Assembly: GCF_000430525.1 (NCBI RefSeq)
Contig: NZ_AUME01000001.1
Location: 62,001-126,000 of the forward strand
From: Prevotella corporis DSM 18810 = JCM 8529
Lineage (GTDB): Bacteria; Bacteroidota; Bacteroidia; Bacteroidales; Bacteroidaceae
Reading direction: 5' to 3'
Length of the DNA stretch: 64,000 bases
Part shown: positions 9,139-17,965 of the stretch, in pieces
How the letters are laid out: each line of letters begins with the position of its first letter
How positions within the stretch are numbered: the first letter of the stretch is position 1
Notes under the pieces: model-generated
The model's input: the letters and a program-made list of their open reading frames with translations, nothing else
Told to the model about the DNA's origin: nothing
The model's database searches: none
Program-made: the position numbers and the translations under genes

Positions 9139-11196
9139 CTAAATCTTGATCTTCACCGATAGGGTGGTCTTCCCGTTGATTCGCACCACATAGATGCCTG
9201 GTGTAAGACCCTCTAACTGCATCGAAGAACCATCTGCCTGTTTGAGCAATAAGCCCGAAACAGAGTATAGCTGGATACTCTCGGCGCCACTTGCCATGAT
9301 GGTGTGCGTCTTGGTATCGTAAAGGTATTGTAAGGTTGATGAGCCGATTGATGCCGTGCCGATTCCAGCTGTGCTGATAATACTCTTCAAGCCAGCCAGT
9401 GCATCGAGCTTTCCGTTCCCGAATGCATTGTTGGGAACCATGCCTGTGAAGCTGTCCGACTGCGATGTGCTGGCAAGCAACTTCCTTACCTCGGCCGCGG
9501 TCAAATCGTTCTTGGCCTGAAGCCACAAGGCCATTGTGCCAGTGACAACAGGTGTTGCCATAGAAGTTCCGTAGGCTATGCCCCAGAAATAGTTACGGCC
9601 GTTGCTGGTCTTCGAATGGGTCTTCAGGTTGTTGGGAAGGTTGTAGGGAGCGGCAAACGAATTGAACGATGAGATGACCGCTGCGCCCGGTGCCACGACT
9701 TCAGGTTTTGTGCGTCCGTCGAACGTAGGTCCTTGTCCTGACATTGGATAAAGGTCGTTGCGCGTCCATTTCGTATCTTGCTTCTTGCCCGTTATATCCG
9801 TATAATATCTTCGGCTTACGTATGCTCCAACAGCAATAGGCTCTTTTCCTGTGGCTGTGGAGGCTATCGACGACTCGTTGGTTCCGGCAGTGAATCCTGC
9901 CTTGTCACCATCGGTAAATATTCCATAGTCGCTGTTGACCATCATGTTGCCGTTTTTGGCGGTCATCTCCACCTCCCATATCTCGCCGGCAGCGCATCGG
10001 TAGAGTAAATTGAGCGAAAGCGCATGCCGCCCTGTACGTCTGTTGACCATCGATGAGGCCGTCAGCTGTGATCCGGCAGCATCGTCAGTGCCGAAATTCC
10101 TGAAGCTCTTGGTCCATTCCGTCTCCGTAGAGAAGGTCTGAGTGAAGAGCTCGTCGCCAGTGTTCGTATTGCGGAGGGTCAGTTTTAGTGTGTACGTACC
10201 GTCTTTCTCTCCCAATATGAACATATTGTCTCGGCCGTAGGCAGGCACTTTCCATATACTTTTCAGTGTTGAACTTGTTTTCAGCGTGGCGGAGCGGTGT
10301 CCCTCATTTCCGGTAGCGATGGCAACTAAAATTCCTTTCTTGTCTGCCAACAATCCATCGATCATTGAGGCGAGCATGCTTGAGCCGTCCTTATACCCCA
10401 GTTCCACACCAAAACTAATGTTGATGGCTAACGGCTTGTTTTGAGCCTGTGCGTAATTTATCAGGAAGTCCACTCCGTCAACAATGCTTTGCTCGGTTTT
10501 ATTGGTTGATACCAGCACAATGTCGGCCTCAGGAGCAACTCCTTTGAAGTTGCCCTCTGCGCTTCCCACAGCAATTCCCGCCACATGGGTGCCGTGTGTA
10601 TCGAACGATTTGTCATGCATGGCTGCCGCTACAGCTGCTGGCGAGTCATAGACTCTACCATAACCATAGCTGTTGTTTGGCGATGAACTGTCTGTCTGGT
10701 CCCATGCGCATTGAATCCTACTGTTGCCCGCTGCATCCTTGAAGTTGGGATGGGTATAGTCAAAACCTGTGTCGATGATGCCTACGATGACACCCTTGCC
10801 TTTGTATGAGCCTGAAAGTCCATTTGTTCCAGCATGAATCTCGTCTATATGCGACAATACACGTACGGAATCAAGCATCTCCCGGGCGGTCTCGCCTATA
10901 TCAATTCTCACCACTGAAGGGTCGTTTGCAAGGGAATCGACCATCTGCAAAGGAACAATGGCCGTATAACGATTGCCGACCTTCACATTCAGGTGGACTC
11001 CATAGTGCGATGCGAGCATCGCTGCATCAGCATCCTCCTTTAGGGTTAGAAAAGCATTTGCATTTTGTTTTTTATGGGATAATTGAGCTGCAACGGTTCT
11101 GGCCGTCAATTTGGGGGAATGAAGCCTGATGCTTTGTGCCGCGAGTGGCAAGGATAGCAGCGCAGTGAGTACAAGTAAGCTAATTTGTTTTCTCAT
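9139..11196 (-). CDS. Subtilisin-like serine protease (S8 family), secreted, with sorting tail
   Basis: An extracellular subtilase of 685 residues from MRKQISLLVL, which gives a clean signal peptide ending LAAQ; an upstream in-frame ATG at 11232 would put 12 extra residues ahead of it. The catalytic triad is visible: Asp about 142 in GIIDTGFDYTHP, His about 201 in DTHGTHVAG, Ser about 545 in GTSMATPVVTG. A pro-region of about 100 residues precedes the catalytic domain, and a long insertion (about 330-430) lies between the His and Ser segments, as in many Bacteroidetes subtilases. The C-terminus ends TPGIYVVRINGKTTLSVKI, a Por-type tail. It ends a run of secreted proteins with the gene upstream at 11273, 76 nt away. 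Confidence 0.92.
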   Translation of the reverse strand: MRKQISLLVLTALLSLPLAAQSIRLHSPKLTARTVAAQLSHKKQNANAFLTLKEDADAAMLASHYGVHLNVKVGNRYTAIVPLQMVDSLANDPSVVRIDIGETAREMLDSVRVLSHIDEIHAGTNGLSGSYKGKGVIVGIIDTGFDYTHPNFKDAAGNSRIQCAWDQTDSSSPNNSYGYGRVYDSPAAVAAAMHDKSFDTHGTHVAGIAVGSAEGNFKGVAPEADIVLVSTNKTEQSIVDGVDFLINYAQAQNKPLAINISFGVELGYKDGSSMLASMIDGLLADKKGILVAIATGNEGHRSATLKTSSTLKSIWKVPAYGRDNMFILGEKDGTYTLKLTLRNTNTGDELFTQTFSTETEWTKSFRNFGTDDAAGSQLTASSMVNRRTGRHALSLNLLYRCAAGEIWEVEMTAKNGNMMVNSDYGIFTDGDKAGFTAGTNESSIASTATGKEPIAVGAYVSRRYYTDITGKKQDTKWTRNDLYPMSGQGPTFDGRTKPEVVAPGAAVISSFNSFAAPYNLPNNLKTHSKTSNGRNYFWGIAYGTSMATPVVTGTMALWLQAKNDLTAAEVRKLLASTSQSDSFTGMVPNNAFGNGKLDALAGLKSIISTAGIGTASIGSSTLQYLYDTKTHTIMASGAESIQLYSVSGLLLKQADGSSMQLEGLTPGIYVVRINGKTTLSVKIKI

Positions 11197-11272
11197 AATA
11201 ACTAAATATTGAAAAGCATAACCGCCCTGCAAACTTTGACTTACAGGGCGGGGGATATTGGATAGATTCTTA

Positions 11273-12547
11273 TTATTTTACAAGTATCTTGGTAACGGTT
11301 GTAGCCGATTTTACGATGTACAAGCCTTCTGCAGGCAATGCAATGTGAGTGCCCTGACCGATAAGGCTGCCGCCTACGGTAAAGATTGATACTTTCTGTG
11401 AAGCCGTAATCTCACGGCCATTGATGACGAAGTTGCCCTCAGTTGGAGCGTTAACTGTCTCTTCGATTCCGTCCGATGCAGCTTTTACAAGCCATGCGAG
11501 AACAGGGAATCCGCTGTTGATGCCTTTTTCGTCCTTAACAAATGGAGTGGGATCCTGTCCGGCATTGAGTGCGTCGAGCACTTCCTGTGTCTTCATCTCA
11601 TCGGCTGTCTTTGCCGTTGCGCTGGGGTCAGATAGACCGCTGGTTGCCTCTACATAGTAGTTGTTCTCCACTTTGCCATTGCTTGACGATTTGTCGCCCA
11701 CGACAGCGTGAGGCTCAAATATGCCTGCGAGAACAGGAGCCGTCACTTTGCCCGTATTGTAGCAGTTGATAACAGATGATTGGTCGAAAAGACTGCTGGC
11801 GATACCACCGGCACCGTAACTTGGACTTGATGTTACTGGACCAGCATTGATACAGTTCTTGACAACTGTGTTTCCAACTGGCTGTGCAATGATACCACCA
11901 ACATCGGCTGTACCTTGAATCTCACCAGTGTTGAAACAACACTGAATAATGCCATCGTCTGCAACTGCGACGATACCACCACAGTTCATCGTGCCATTCA
12001 AACGGCCTTGGAAGAGAATGTTCTCCACCAAGCCACCAGTCATGTGTCCTACGAGCGATCCTGTCTCAAGGGTGCCTGCAACCTGTACCGAATTGGAGAG
12101 AATTACATTATGGATGTGGGCTGGGGCATTGATAGCTGCAAACAAGCCTGTACCACCGAGCTCGCCTTCTTCCTCCAACTGAATCATGAGATTTCTGATG
12201 GGCTTGTTGTTTCCATCAAATGTGCCCTTGAAATAGAAAGAATTGTCTTCTTGTTGCATAGTGGTGGTATTGAAAGCATTGTCGAACTTTCCAATCGGAC
12301 GGAATATCCGACCTGCGTCAGCGCCCATATTCAGCTCATTTGCAACCTTGAAAAATTTTCCTTCGTAGGTTTCTGTTGCATTCACCGATGTGCTGAGATA
12401 GGCTAAATTGGCTGGTGTTTCTATCAGATAGGGATTGGCTTCCGTGCCATCACCATTTGTCCAGATTGCCGCTGTTCCGTCCCAAGCCTGCGCTGATGCT
12501 GTTAACGTCGCAACGAAGGCGAATAATGCAGTAAAAATTTTCTTCAT
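11273..12547 (-). CDS. Secreted GLUG/beta-helix-like surface protein with sorting tail
   Basis: A 424-residue exported protein with signal peptide MKKIFTALFAFVATLTASAQ. The middle (about 120-290) is made of short repeats such as GGIVAVADDGIIQCCFNTGEIQ and GGIIAQ..VVKNCINAG, typical of GLUG-motif proteins that fold as a right-handed beta-helix. The last 70 residues form a Por-type tail (GLYIVKSATTVTKILVK). No enzyme motif is seen; a surface or adhesin role is inferred. It lies upstream of the S8 protease on the same strand and may be transcribed with it. Confidence 0.8.
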   Translation of the reverse strand: MKKIFTALFAFVATLTASAQAWDGTAAIWTNGDGTEANPYLIETPANLAYLSTSVNATETYEGKFFKVANELNMGADAGRIFRPIGKFDNAFNTTTMQQEDNSFYFKGTFDGNNKPIRNLMIQLEEEGELGGTGLFAAINAPAHIHNVILSNSVQVAGTLETGSLVGHMTGGLVENILFQGRLNGTMNCGGIVAVADDGIIQCCFNTGEIQGTADVGGIIAQPVGNTVVKNCINAGPVTSSPSYGAGGIASSLFDQSSVINCYNTGKVTAPVLAGIFEPHAVVGDKSSSNGKVENNYYVEATSGLSDPSATAKTADEMKTQEVLDALNAGQDPTPFVKDEKGINSGFPVLAWLVKAASDGIEETVNAPTEGNFVINGREITASQKVSIFTVGGSLIGQGTHIALPAEGLYIVKSATTVTKILVK

Positions 12548-12872
12548 AAATAAATGTAAATTAAGAATGGATAATAAATAATTAAATAGTTTCCTTACAC
12601 TGTAGGCAGTGGTTCCACCTACTTGTAATTTGGCTTCAGTTCAGCAAAGATATTTATTTTTATTAATATCCGCAAGCTTTAGTATCAAAAAGTTCATATT
12701 TTGTCGGATTTTGTTCCTCTTGTGAATATTAAACGTATATATATTTAACGAATTGGCAGATAGATGTGCAATCCGTTGTTGAGTGTCGGGATGGGGATGA
12801 ATGTCCCGATTGTGTTTTCTCCTTCGATAATCAAAAATAGGAACTCAGAAGTAGTGGGATAGAAGAGTGGGA
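12548..12872. other. 325-nt AT-rich gap
   Basis: No gene seen. It contains a weak hairpin TCGGGA/TCCCGA near 12788-12810 after the S41 gene, without a T-run, and an AT-rich stretch (12640-12760) that probably holds the promoter of the GLUG-like gene. No clear TAnnTTTG box was picked out. Confidence 0.5.
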
Positions 12873-13898
12873 TTAAGAATTGAGAAGTTTACGCGCGAAC
12901 TCGATGATGGTGTCTTTTCCTTGTTGGAAATCAGCGTCTGTTAGGTTGATTTTGTAGTCTGGATCTATGCCAAACTCTGTTAGTACCTTGTCTTTGTCGT
13001 ACATCGGGCAGGCTGAGAAGCGCACACTCCATCCATTTGGCAACTCACTGGAGAACGGAAGCCCTGATCCGCCTCCCGTTCGGTCGCCGACAGTCTGTAC
13101 GTTCGGGCAACAACGCATGTATTTCACAAATTCGTTGGCAGCCGAGAATACGCTTCTGTTTGTCAAGACAACGACGGGTTTCTGCCAGCGGATGCCCTTG
13201 CCTGGCTTGAGCGTTTGCTCTTTCATAGCCGAGAAGTCATTGTGTCTCTTGCCGGTCTTGTGCTGCATGTAGCCAACGAGTATCTCCTTGTTGGTGAAGC
13301 GTGCAGCGAGCTCCTCGGCATTGGTCAGTGCGCCTCCACCATTATTCCTGATATCGATGATGATGGCTTTGCAAGGCTGAAAGTAAAGTAGGATATCGTC
13401 GAGGTTTCCCGCCCCAATGCCTCTTTGAAAGCTCTCGCAGCGCAAGTAGCCGATGTTGTCGTCGAGGATGGTATAGTCCATACCGCTTGCAATGAGGTAA
13501 TCGGTCTTGAGGTATTTGCGTTCCAAAGAGTCGGAATAGTTCTTCGGGTAATTCTCGTGCCACGACCAATAGCGTGCCATATTAAAAGAGGTGTAGAGAT
13601 TGACGTGCCCGTCTTTCAATTCGGACAGCAGGTTTGCCAGTACTTCAAATTGCTGACTCTCAGTCATTCCTCTGTCAAACTGTTTGGCATAGCGGTTGTG
13701 TACTTCATTCCAGTTAATGCCTTTCTGTTCGAAGAAGCAGTAGTGCTCGTCCAGTATCTTCCAAAGCGCCTCGAAATTGCCTTGTGGATTGTCAGGGTAG
13801 TCATCGTTTGTCACACAGGAACTTAGGTTGAGCAATGTCAGCAGTAGGCAAAGGAATGCTATTGCATGATGGAAGGTGGATTTAACGTTCGTTGGCAT
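12873..13898 (-). CDS. S41 family peptidase lipoprotein
   Basis: A 341-residue periplasm-facing lipoprotein: the hydrophobic N-terminus ends in LNLSSC, a lipobox with Cys28. The S41 (C-terminal processing protease) fold is shown by a helical region with ELKDGHVNLY (about 93-102), DIRNNGGGALTNAEELAARF (about 182-201) and the nucleophile segment VFSAANEF (Ser about 252) followed by DRTGGGSGLP. No PDZ domain is obvious. The start overlaps the upstream stop by one base (TAATG), which points to translational coupling in the parC operon. The substrate is unknown. Confidence 0.88.
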   Translation of the reverse strand: MPTNVKSTFHHAIAFLCLLLTLLNLSSCVTNDDYPDNPQGNFEALWKILDEHYCFFEQKGINWNEVHNRYAKQFDRGMTESQQFEVLANLLSELKDGHVNLYTSFNMARYWSWHENYPKNYSDSLERKYLKTDYLIASGMDYTILDDNIGYLRCESFQRGIGAGNLDDILLYFQPCKAIIIDIRNNGGGALTNAEELAARFTNKEILVGYMQHKTGKRHNDFSAMKEQTLKPGKGIRWQKPVVVLTNRSVFSAANEFVKYMRCCPNVQTVGDRTGGGSGLPFSSELPNGWSVRFSACPMYDKDKVLTEFGIDPDYKINLTDADFQQGKDTIIEFARKLLNS

Positions 13899-14767
13899 TA
13901 TGGCAGAATCTTAGTGATTGAAAACTTTCTCACGAGCCCCACGATGAGCATGTTGCTCCATGTGTGGTACTTCAGCCCGTTTACCTTGGCTTGTTGGAAA
14001 TCGCCGAGATAGCCGAGTCGCACCGTCGTGTGGTGGATGGTGAAGTCGAAAGTGAGCATTTGGCGGAGCGATGGGGTGGAAATGATGGTCGTCGGCACGA
14101 TATTGTGGTCGTAGTTGCCCTCAGAAAATATCTCATAGTAGCTTTGTCCGAAGTTCGGAGCGAACATCAAACCTACGAGTGGCACTTGTGCCTCGTAACG
14201 AATCTGGAACGGACGTTTCCACATCCGGAATCGATAGGCTGCGGTGGCGTTGGGCGCAAGGTTGAGGCTTACGTAGGCTTGTGCGGGATTGTTGGAATTG
14301 CGGGTGTTGTAAAGGAATCCCACATTAGCATCTATGCCTCCTCCCGCCTTCACCACCAAAGTGCCACTGCCTGTGTTCCATTTGCCCAACTCATACTGAA
14401 TGTTGTACTGAAAGTTGTATAGTCCGCCCAGTTCGTTATTGTTTTCGGCTCGGTTATGCGTTGAAGAGAAGTGTGCTTGGTGAATGATCTCCCGCGAAAT
14501 TCTCGTATTGTTCTCGCGTATTGAGTGGGAAAGGTAGCGCAATTCGAAGCCTCTGTATTCCAATGGCGAAAGATAGGTGTCGAGTTGGTTGACGTGTCCG
14601 ATGCCGATTATTTGCGCATTGGTTATCACTTTGCCCGTCCGCAGTGTGTCTTGCGCATCGGTTTGTACTGAATAAAAAAGGAAAAGCGCACAGGAGCAAA
14701 GGTAAACAATTCTTTTAGTCCACTTTTTCTCATGCGTTCTTTCACTAATTCTGTTGCGATTACTCAT
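13898..14767 (-). CDS. DUF3316-type outer-membrane protein
   Basis: A 289-residue exported protein; a membrane segment (IVYLCSCALFLFYSVQTDAQ) follows a charged N-terminus. The rest is rich in alternating beta-strand patterns and ends as an outer-membrane barrel would (MLIVGLVRKFSITKIL). The pattern LEYRGFELRYLSHSIRENN is what I recall from the DUF3316 family of Bacteroidetes, whose function is unknown. Its start overlaps the end of parC by 8 nt and its stop overlaps the next start, so the three genes form one tight operon. Confidence 0.75.
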   Translation of the reverse strand: MSNRNRISERTHEKKWTKRIVYLCSCALFLFYSVQTDAQDTLRTGKVITNAQIIGIGHVNQLDTYLSPLEYRGFELRYLSHSIRENNTRISREIIHQAHFSSTHNRAENNNELGGLYNFQYNIQYELGKWNTGSGTLVVKAGGGIDANVGFLYNTRNSNNPAQAYVSLNLAPNATAAYRFRMWKRPFQIRYEAQVPLVGLMFAPNFGQSYYEIFSEGNYDHNIVPTTIISTPSLRQMLTFDFTIHHTTVRLGYLGDFQQAKVNGLKYHTWSNMLIVGLVRKFSITKILP

Positions 14768-17516
14768 CGGGGAATAAGTTTAATTGGCCGTTAATCTCGT
14801 CAATCACCTGCTGTTTGCTTTTGCCGGCATCAGGATCAAGATTGTTTTCCTCTTCCGTCTTAGGCTGTGCGTCAGGTGTTTCCTCCTCATCGGTGTCCTC
14901 TTCCACTTCTTCGGGTTCGGGGAAGCGGAGTGGTTCGAGCTCGGTTATTTTGGCAATCTTGAACGTTGAGATGCGTTTACCCTTTGCCTTGAATCCCTTC
15001 ACGCCAACAAAGTCCTCGGCATCGATTTCCTCTTTGCCTCTGCCAGCATCGGCACCGCCATAAGTAACTTCAATACGGGGATATGTTTGGTCGGTTAGGA
15101 GCACCAGTTTGGAACTCGGATTCTCGCCGATAAAGTTCTGATGACGTTTTGTCGCTTCCATTTGGAACCGTTTCAAATAGGGATAGCCTTGGTTGTCGGC
15201 ATCATAAACTACTGCAGTCCACGGCTTGTCGGCATCAAACTTCTCAAGTCTGAGGATGTTTTCCTCGTAGTGATTCGACGAGTCGAAGTTGGTAATGTAG
15301 AAATTTCCGTCATCGAGCACGACCAAAATGCTGTCGTTGTCGTTGAATTCGCCGAGCAATTCGCCTTGCTCCTCGTAGTTAATGCGGTTCACATCTGGGT
15401 CGAACCATACTTTTCGCCCACCTAACGTGGAGTGTCCGTGACTTTTGAGCGATATTCTGTGGATGTTTTCCTTTGTCAGGATGTTGCCTTTGGCCGTCTT
15501 GCCCTTAATCATGATGTCTGAAAAGTTGCGTTCAAGGAAAATGTTCTTTCGCTTTTTGCAGGGTGATGGGTCGAGTGTCACCTTGATAACTTCGGCTTCT
15601 CCGTTCGGATTGGCGGTGAAGTAGATGACCTTCGAACCGGGAGAACCTTGTGTAAGGTCGTAATCCTTATCGCGGGTGATTGATGTCACGTTAAATCGCT
15701 TGATGTAATAGATGCCGTCAGCGCCGTCACGATAGACGGTGTTGTAAATGGTTCTTTTGTCATTCTTCTTAAATACCTGAACGTGGAGTATGTTTTTGCC
15801 AACGAAAATCTTGTCGGCGATGCGTATGACCTTGTATTTTCCATCCTTATAGAAGATGATTACATCGTCAAGGTCGGAGCAGTTTTGTATGAATTCGGCC
15901 TTCTTCAGTCCTGTTCCGATGAACCCTCCCTTGCGGTCAATGTAGAGTTTCTCGTTCGCATCGACAACCTTTGCAGCGATGATGGTGTCGAAACTCTTGA
16001 TTTCGGTCCGTCGGGGGAAGTTCTTTCCGTATTTGTCTTTAAGGTGTTTGAACCACTCTATGGTCACTCTGACCATCTCATTGAGATCTTTTTCTATATC
16101 GGCAATCTCGGCTTTTATCTTCTGAATGAGCTCGTCGGCTTTATCTTTGTTGAATTTCAAGATACGTTGCATCTTGATTTCCAGTAGTCGGAGTATGTCG
16201 TCGCGCGTCACTTCGCGGATGAAAGTTTTCTTGTAAGGCTCCAGTTTGGAGTCAACGAAGGCCACTACCTCATCCATGTTTTTCGAAGTCTCGAACTTTC
16301 TTTCCTTGTAGATGCGCTCTTCTATGAAGATGCGTTCGAGAGAGTTGAAGAAAAGTTGTTCTTCAAGCTCGCCCTTGCGTATCTCCAATTCACGTTGAAG
16401 GAGTGCTTTCGTGTGCTCAGCAGAGTGGCGGAGTACGTCAGATATGGTCAGAAACTGTGGCTTCTGATTGGCGATAACACAACAGTTCGGCGAAATGTTG
16501 ATCTCACAATCGGTAAAGGCATAGAGAGCGTCCATGGTCTTGTCGCTCGATGTGCCTGGAGTGAGGTGCAATTGTATCTCAACTTCCGATGCCGTCATGT
16601 CTTCCACCTTGCGAATCTTGAGTTTCCCTTTCTCAACGGCTTTGGTTATGGAGTCTTGAAGTGTGCTTGCTGTCTTGGAGAAGGGTATCTCTCGGATGAC
16701 AAGTGTCTTGTTGTCAATCTTCTCTATCTTGGCACGCACCTTGAGCGAACCGCCCCTTTGTCCGTCGTTATATTTGGAAACATCAATGCTTCCGCCAGTG
16801 GGGAAGTCTGGATAGAGGTGAAATTCTTTACCTTTCAGATACTTTATGGCTGCGTCACATATCTCGTTGAGGTTGTGTGGGAGTATTTTCGATGATAATC
16901 CCACAGCAATTCCTTCTGCACCCTGAGCCAAAAGCAAGGGAAACTTAACTGGCAGCGTGATAGGCTCTTTGTTTCTTCCATCGTAAGACAATTGCCACTC
17001 TGTGGTTTTGGGATTAAAGACGGTCTCAAGGGCAAACTTCGACAGACGTGATTCTATGTAGCGCGGTGCTGCCGCTCTGTCGCCGGTGAGTATATTGCCC
17101 CAGTTTCCTTGGGTGTCGATGAGCAAATCTTTTTGTCCCATTTGTACCAGGGCATCGCCGATAGAGGCATCGCCGTGTGGGTGGAATTGCATGGTGTGTC
17201 CGACGATGTTTGCCACCTTGTTGTATCGTCCGTCATCCATGCGCTTCATGGAGTGGAGTATTCGTCGTTGAACAGGTTTCAGACCGTCTTCGATATGGGG
17301 CACGGCGCGTTCGAGTATCACATAGCTGGCATAGTCCAAGAACCAGTTCTTGTACATTCCAGAAAGGTGTTTTACGGCTGAGGCATCGAATCTGTCTGCT
17401 GGCTTATAATCAGAGTGTGATTCCTCACTGGTCTCTTCTTCCTCAACCATAGTTCCTTCGCCGTCCTGTTCCAACTCTTCCTCTTCGTTGTTGTCTTTTC
17501 GCTTGTCGTCGTCCAT
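14760..17516 (-). CDS. parC: DNA topoisomerase IV subunit A
   Basis: The cutting and resealing subunit of a type IIA topoisomerase that unlinks daughter chromosomes. It has 918 residues. An acidic N-terminal extension is followed by the winged-helix/tower domains: LDYASYVILERAVPHIEDGLKPVQRRI, HPHGDASIGDALV, and GDRAAAPRYIESRLS with the catalytic tyrosine at about 153. The C-terminal part is beta-propeller-like and ends in an acidic tail (about 850-918). The length and acidic ends match the Bacteroidetes ParC-type rather than GyrA, and no GyrA box was noticed. The parE partner is not in the window. A near-perfect promoter lies just upstream. Confidence 0.9.
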   Translation of the reverse strand: MDDDKRKDNNEEEELEQDGEGTMVEEEETSEESHSDYKPADRFDASAVKHLSGMYKNWFLDYASYVILERAVPHIEDGLKPVQRRILHSMKRMDDGRYNKVANIVGHTMQFHPHGDASIGDALVQMGQKDLLIDTQGNWGNILTGDRAAAPRYIESRLSKFALETVFNPKTTEWQLSYDGRNKEPITLPVKFPLLLAQGAEGIAVGLSSKILPHNLNEICDAAIKYLKGKEFHLYPDFPTGGSIDVSKYNDGQRGGSLKVRAKIEKIDNKTLVIREIPFSKTASTLQDSITKAVEKGKLKIRKVEDMTASEVEIQLHLTPGTSSDKTMDALYAFTDCEINISPNCCVIANQKPQFLTISDVLRHSAEHTKALLQRELEIRKGELEEQLFFNSLERIFIEERIYKERKFETSKNMDEVVAFVDSKLEPYKKTFIREVTRDDILRLLEIKMQRILKFNKDKADELIQKIKAEIADIEKDLNEMVRVTIEWFKHLKDKYGKNFPRRTEIKSFDTIIAAKVVDANEKLYIDRKGGFIGTGLKKAEFIQNCSDLDDVIIFYKDGKYKVIRIADKIFVGKNILHVQVFKKNDKRTIYNTVYRDGADGIYYIKRFNVTSITRDKDYDLTQGSPGSKVIYFTANPNGEAEVIKVTLDPSPCKKRKNIFLERNFSDIMIKGKTAKGNILTKENIHRISLKSHGHSTLGGRKVWFDPDVNRINYEEQGELLGEFNDNDSILVVLDDGNFYITNFDSSNHYEENILRLEKFDADKPWTAVVYDADNQGYPYLKRFQMEATKRHQNFIGENPSSKLVLLTDQTYPRIEVTYGGADAGRGKEEIDAEDFVGVKGFKAKGKRISTFKIAKITELEPLRFPEPEEVEEDTDEEETPDAQPKTEEENNLDPDAGKSKQQVIDEINGQLNLFPDE

Positions 17517-17544
17517 AGATGATAAGTTGTCATGGTTTAAAGTT

Positions 17545-17575
17545 CAAAGGTACGACAAATTATCGAAATTGCAAA
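17545..17575 (-). promoter_or_regulatory. Promoter of the parC operon
   Basis: On the minus strand TTTG (17575-17572), a 19-nt spacer, then TACCTTTG (17552-17545), the Bacteroidetes housekeeping promoter layout. The start codon is 29 nt downstream of the -7 box. Confidence 0.8.
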
Positions 17576-17855
17576 ATTTAATGCGCTACAATTCAGAAGC
17601 GAACCAAAAGCATCCTATATAGTTTTGTGGAACTTCGCGCAAAGTTGTATCAAATTATGAGATTTAACGGGTTTCGGTCCAGTGCTGATTAATGTCTCCT
17701 TATGTGTTCAAGTCGTATTCAAAAGGCGGCAAATAGATGTTGGATGCCGAACCTGTGGACTAATTATTGTCATGAATCTATATGAACAAAAACAGGGTTC
17801 GATTTGTGTTTTTGTAATGTATTGATAATCAGTACGATATTTTTCCAAAACTAAA

Positions 17856-17945
17856 AGGTGACCTTTTGCCCTTCCATTCATGACATATCGTACGACAAAA
17901 GGTTAGCTTTCAGAAAGCGAAAGCTATGCCTTGTATGGATAGAAT
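17856..17945. repeat. 22-bp phased repeat array B (4 units)
   Basis: Unit cores at 17858 (AGGTGACCTTTTGC), 17880 (ATGACAT), 17902 (AGGTTAGCTTTC) and 17924 (AGCTATGCC), each 22 bp apart. Units three and four together give a 7-bp hairpin AGCTTTC/GAAAGCT on the minus strand downstream of the PAP2 gene. Confidence 0.75.
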
Positions 17946-17965
17946 GAAAAATATTTGAGAATTTG

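Larger units (their letters stand above)
17517..17965. other. 449-nt gap: parC promoter and 22-bp array B
   Basis: No gene seen. It holds the parC promoter at its left end and the four-unit repeat array at 17857-17945 just after the PAP2 gene end. Confidence 0.6.
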
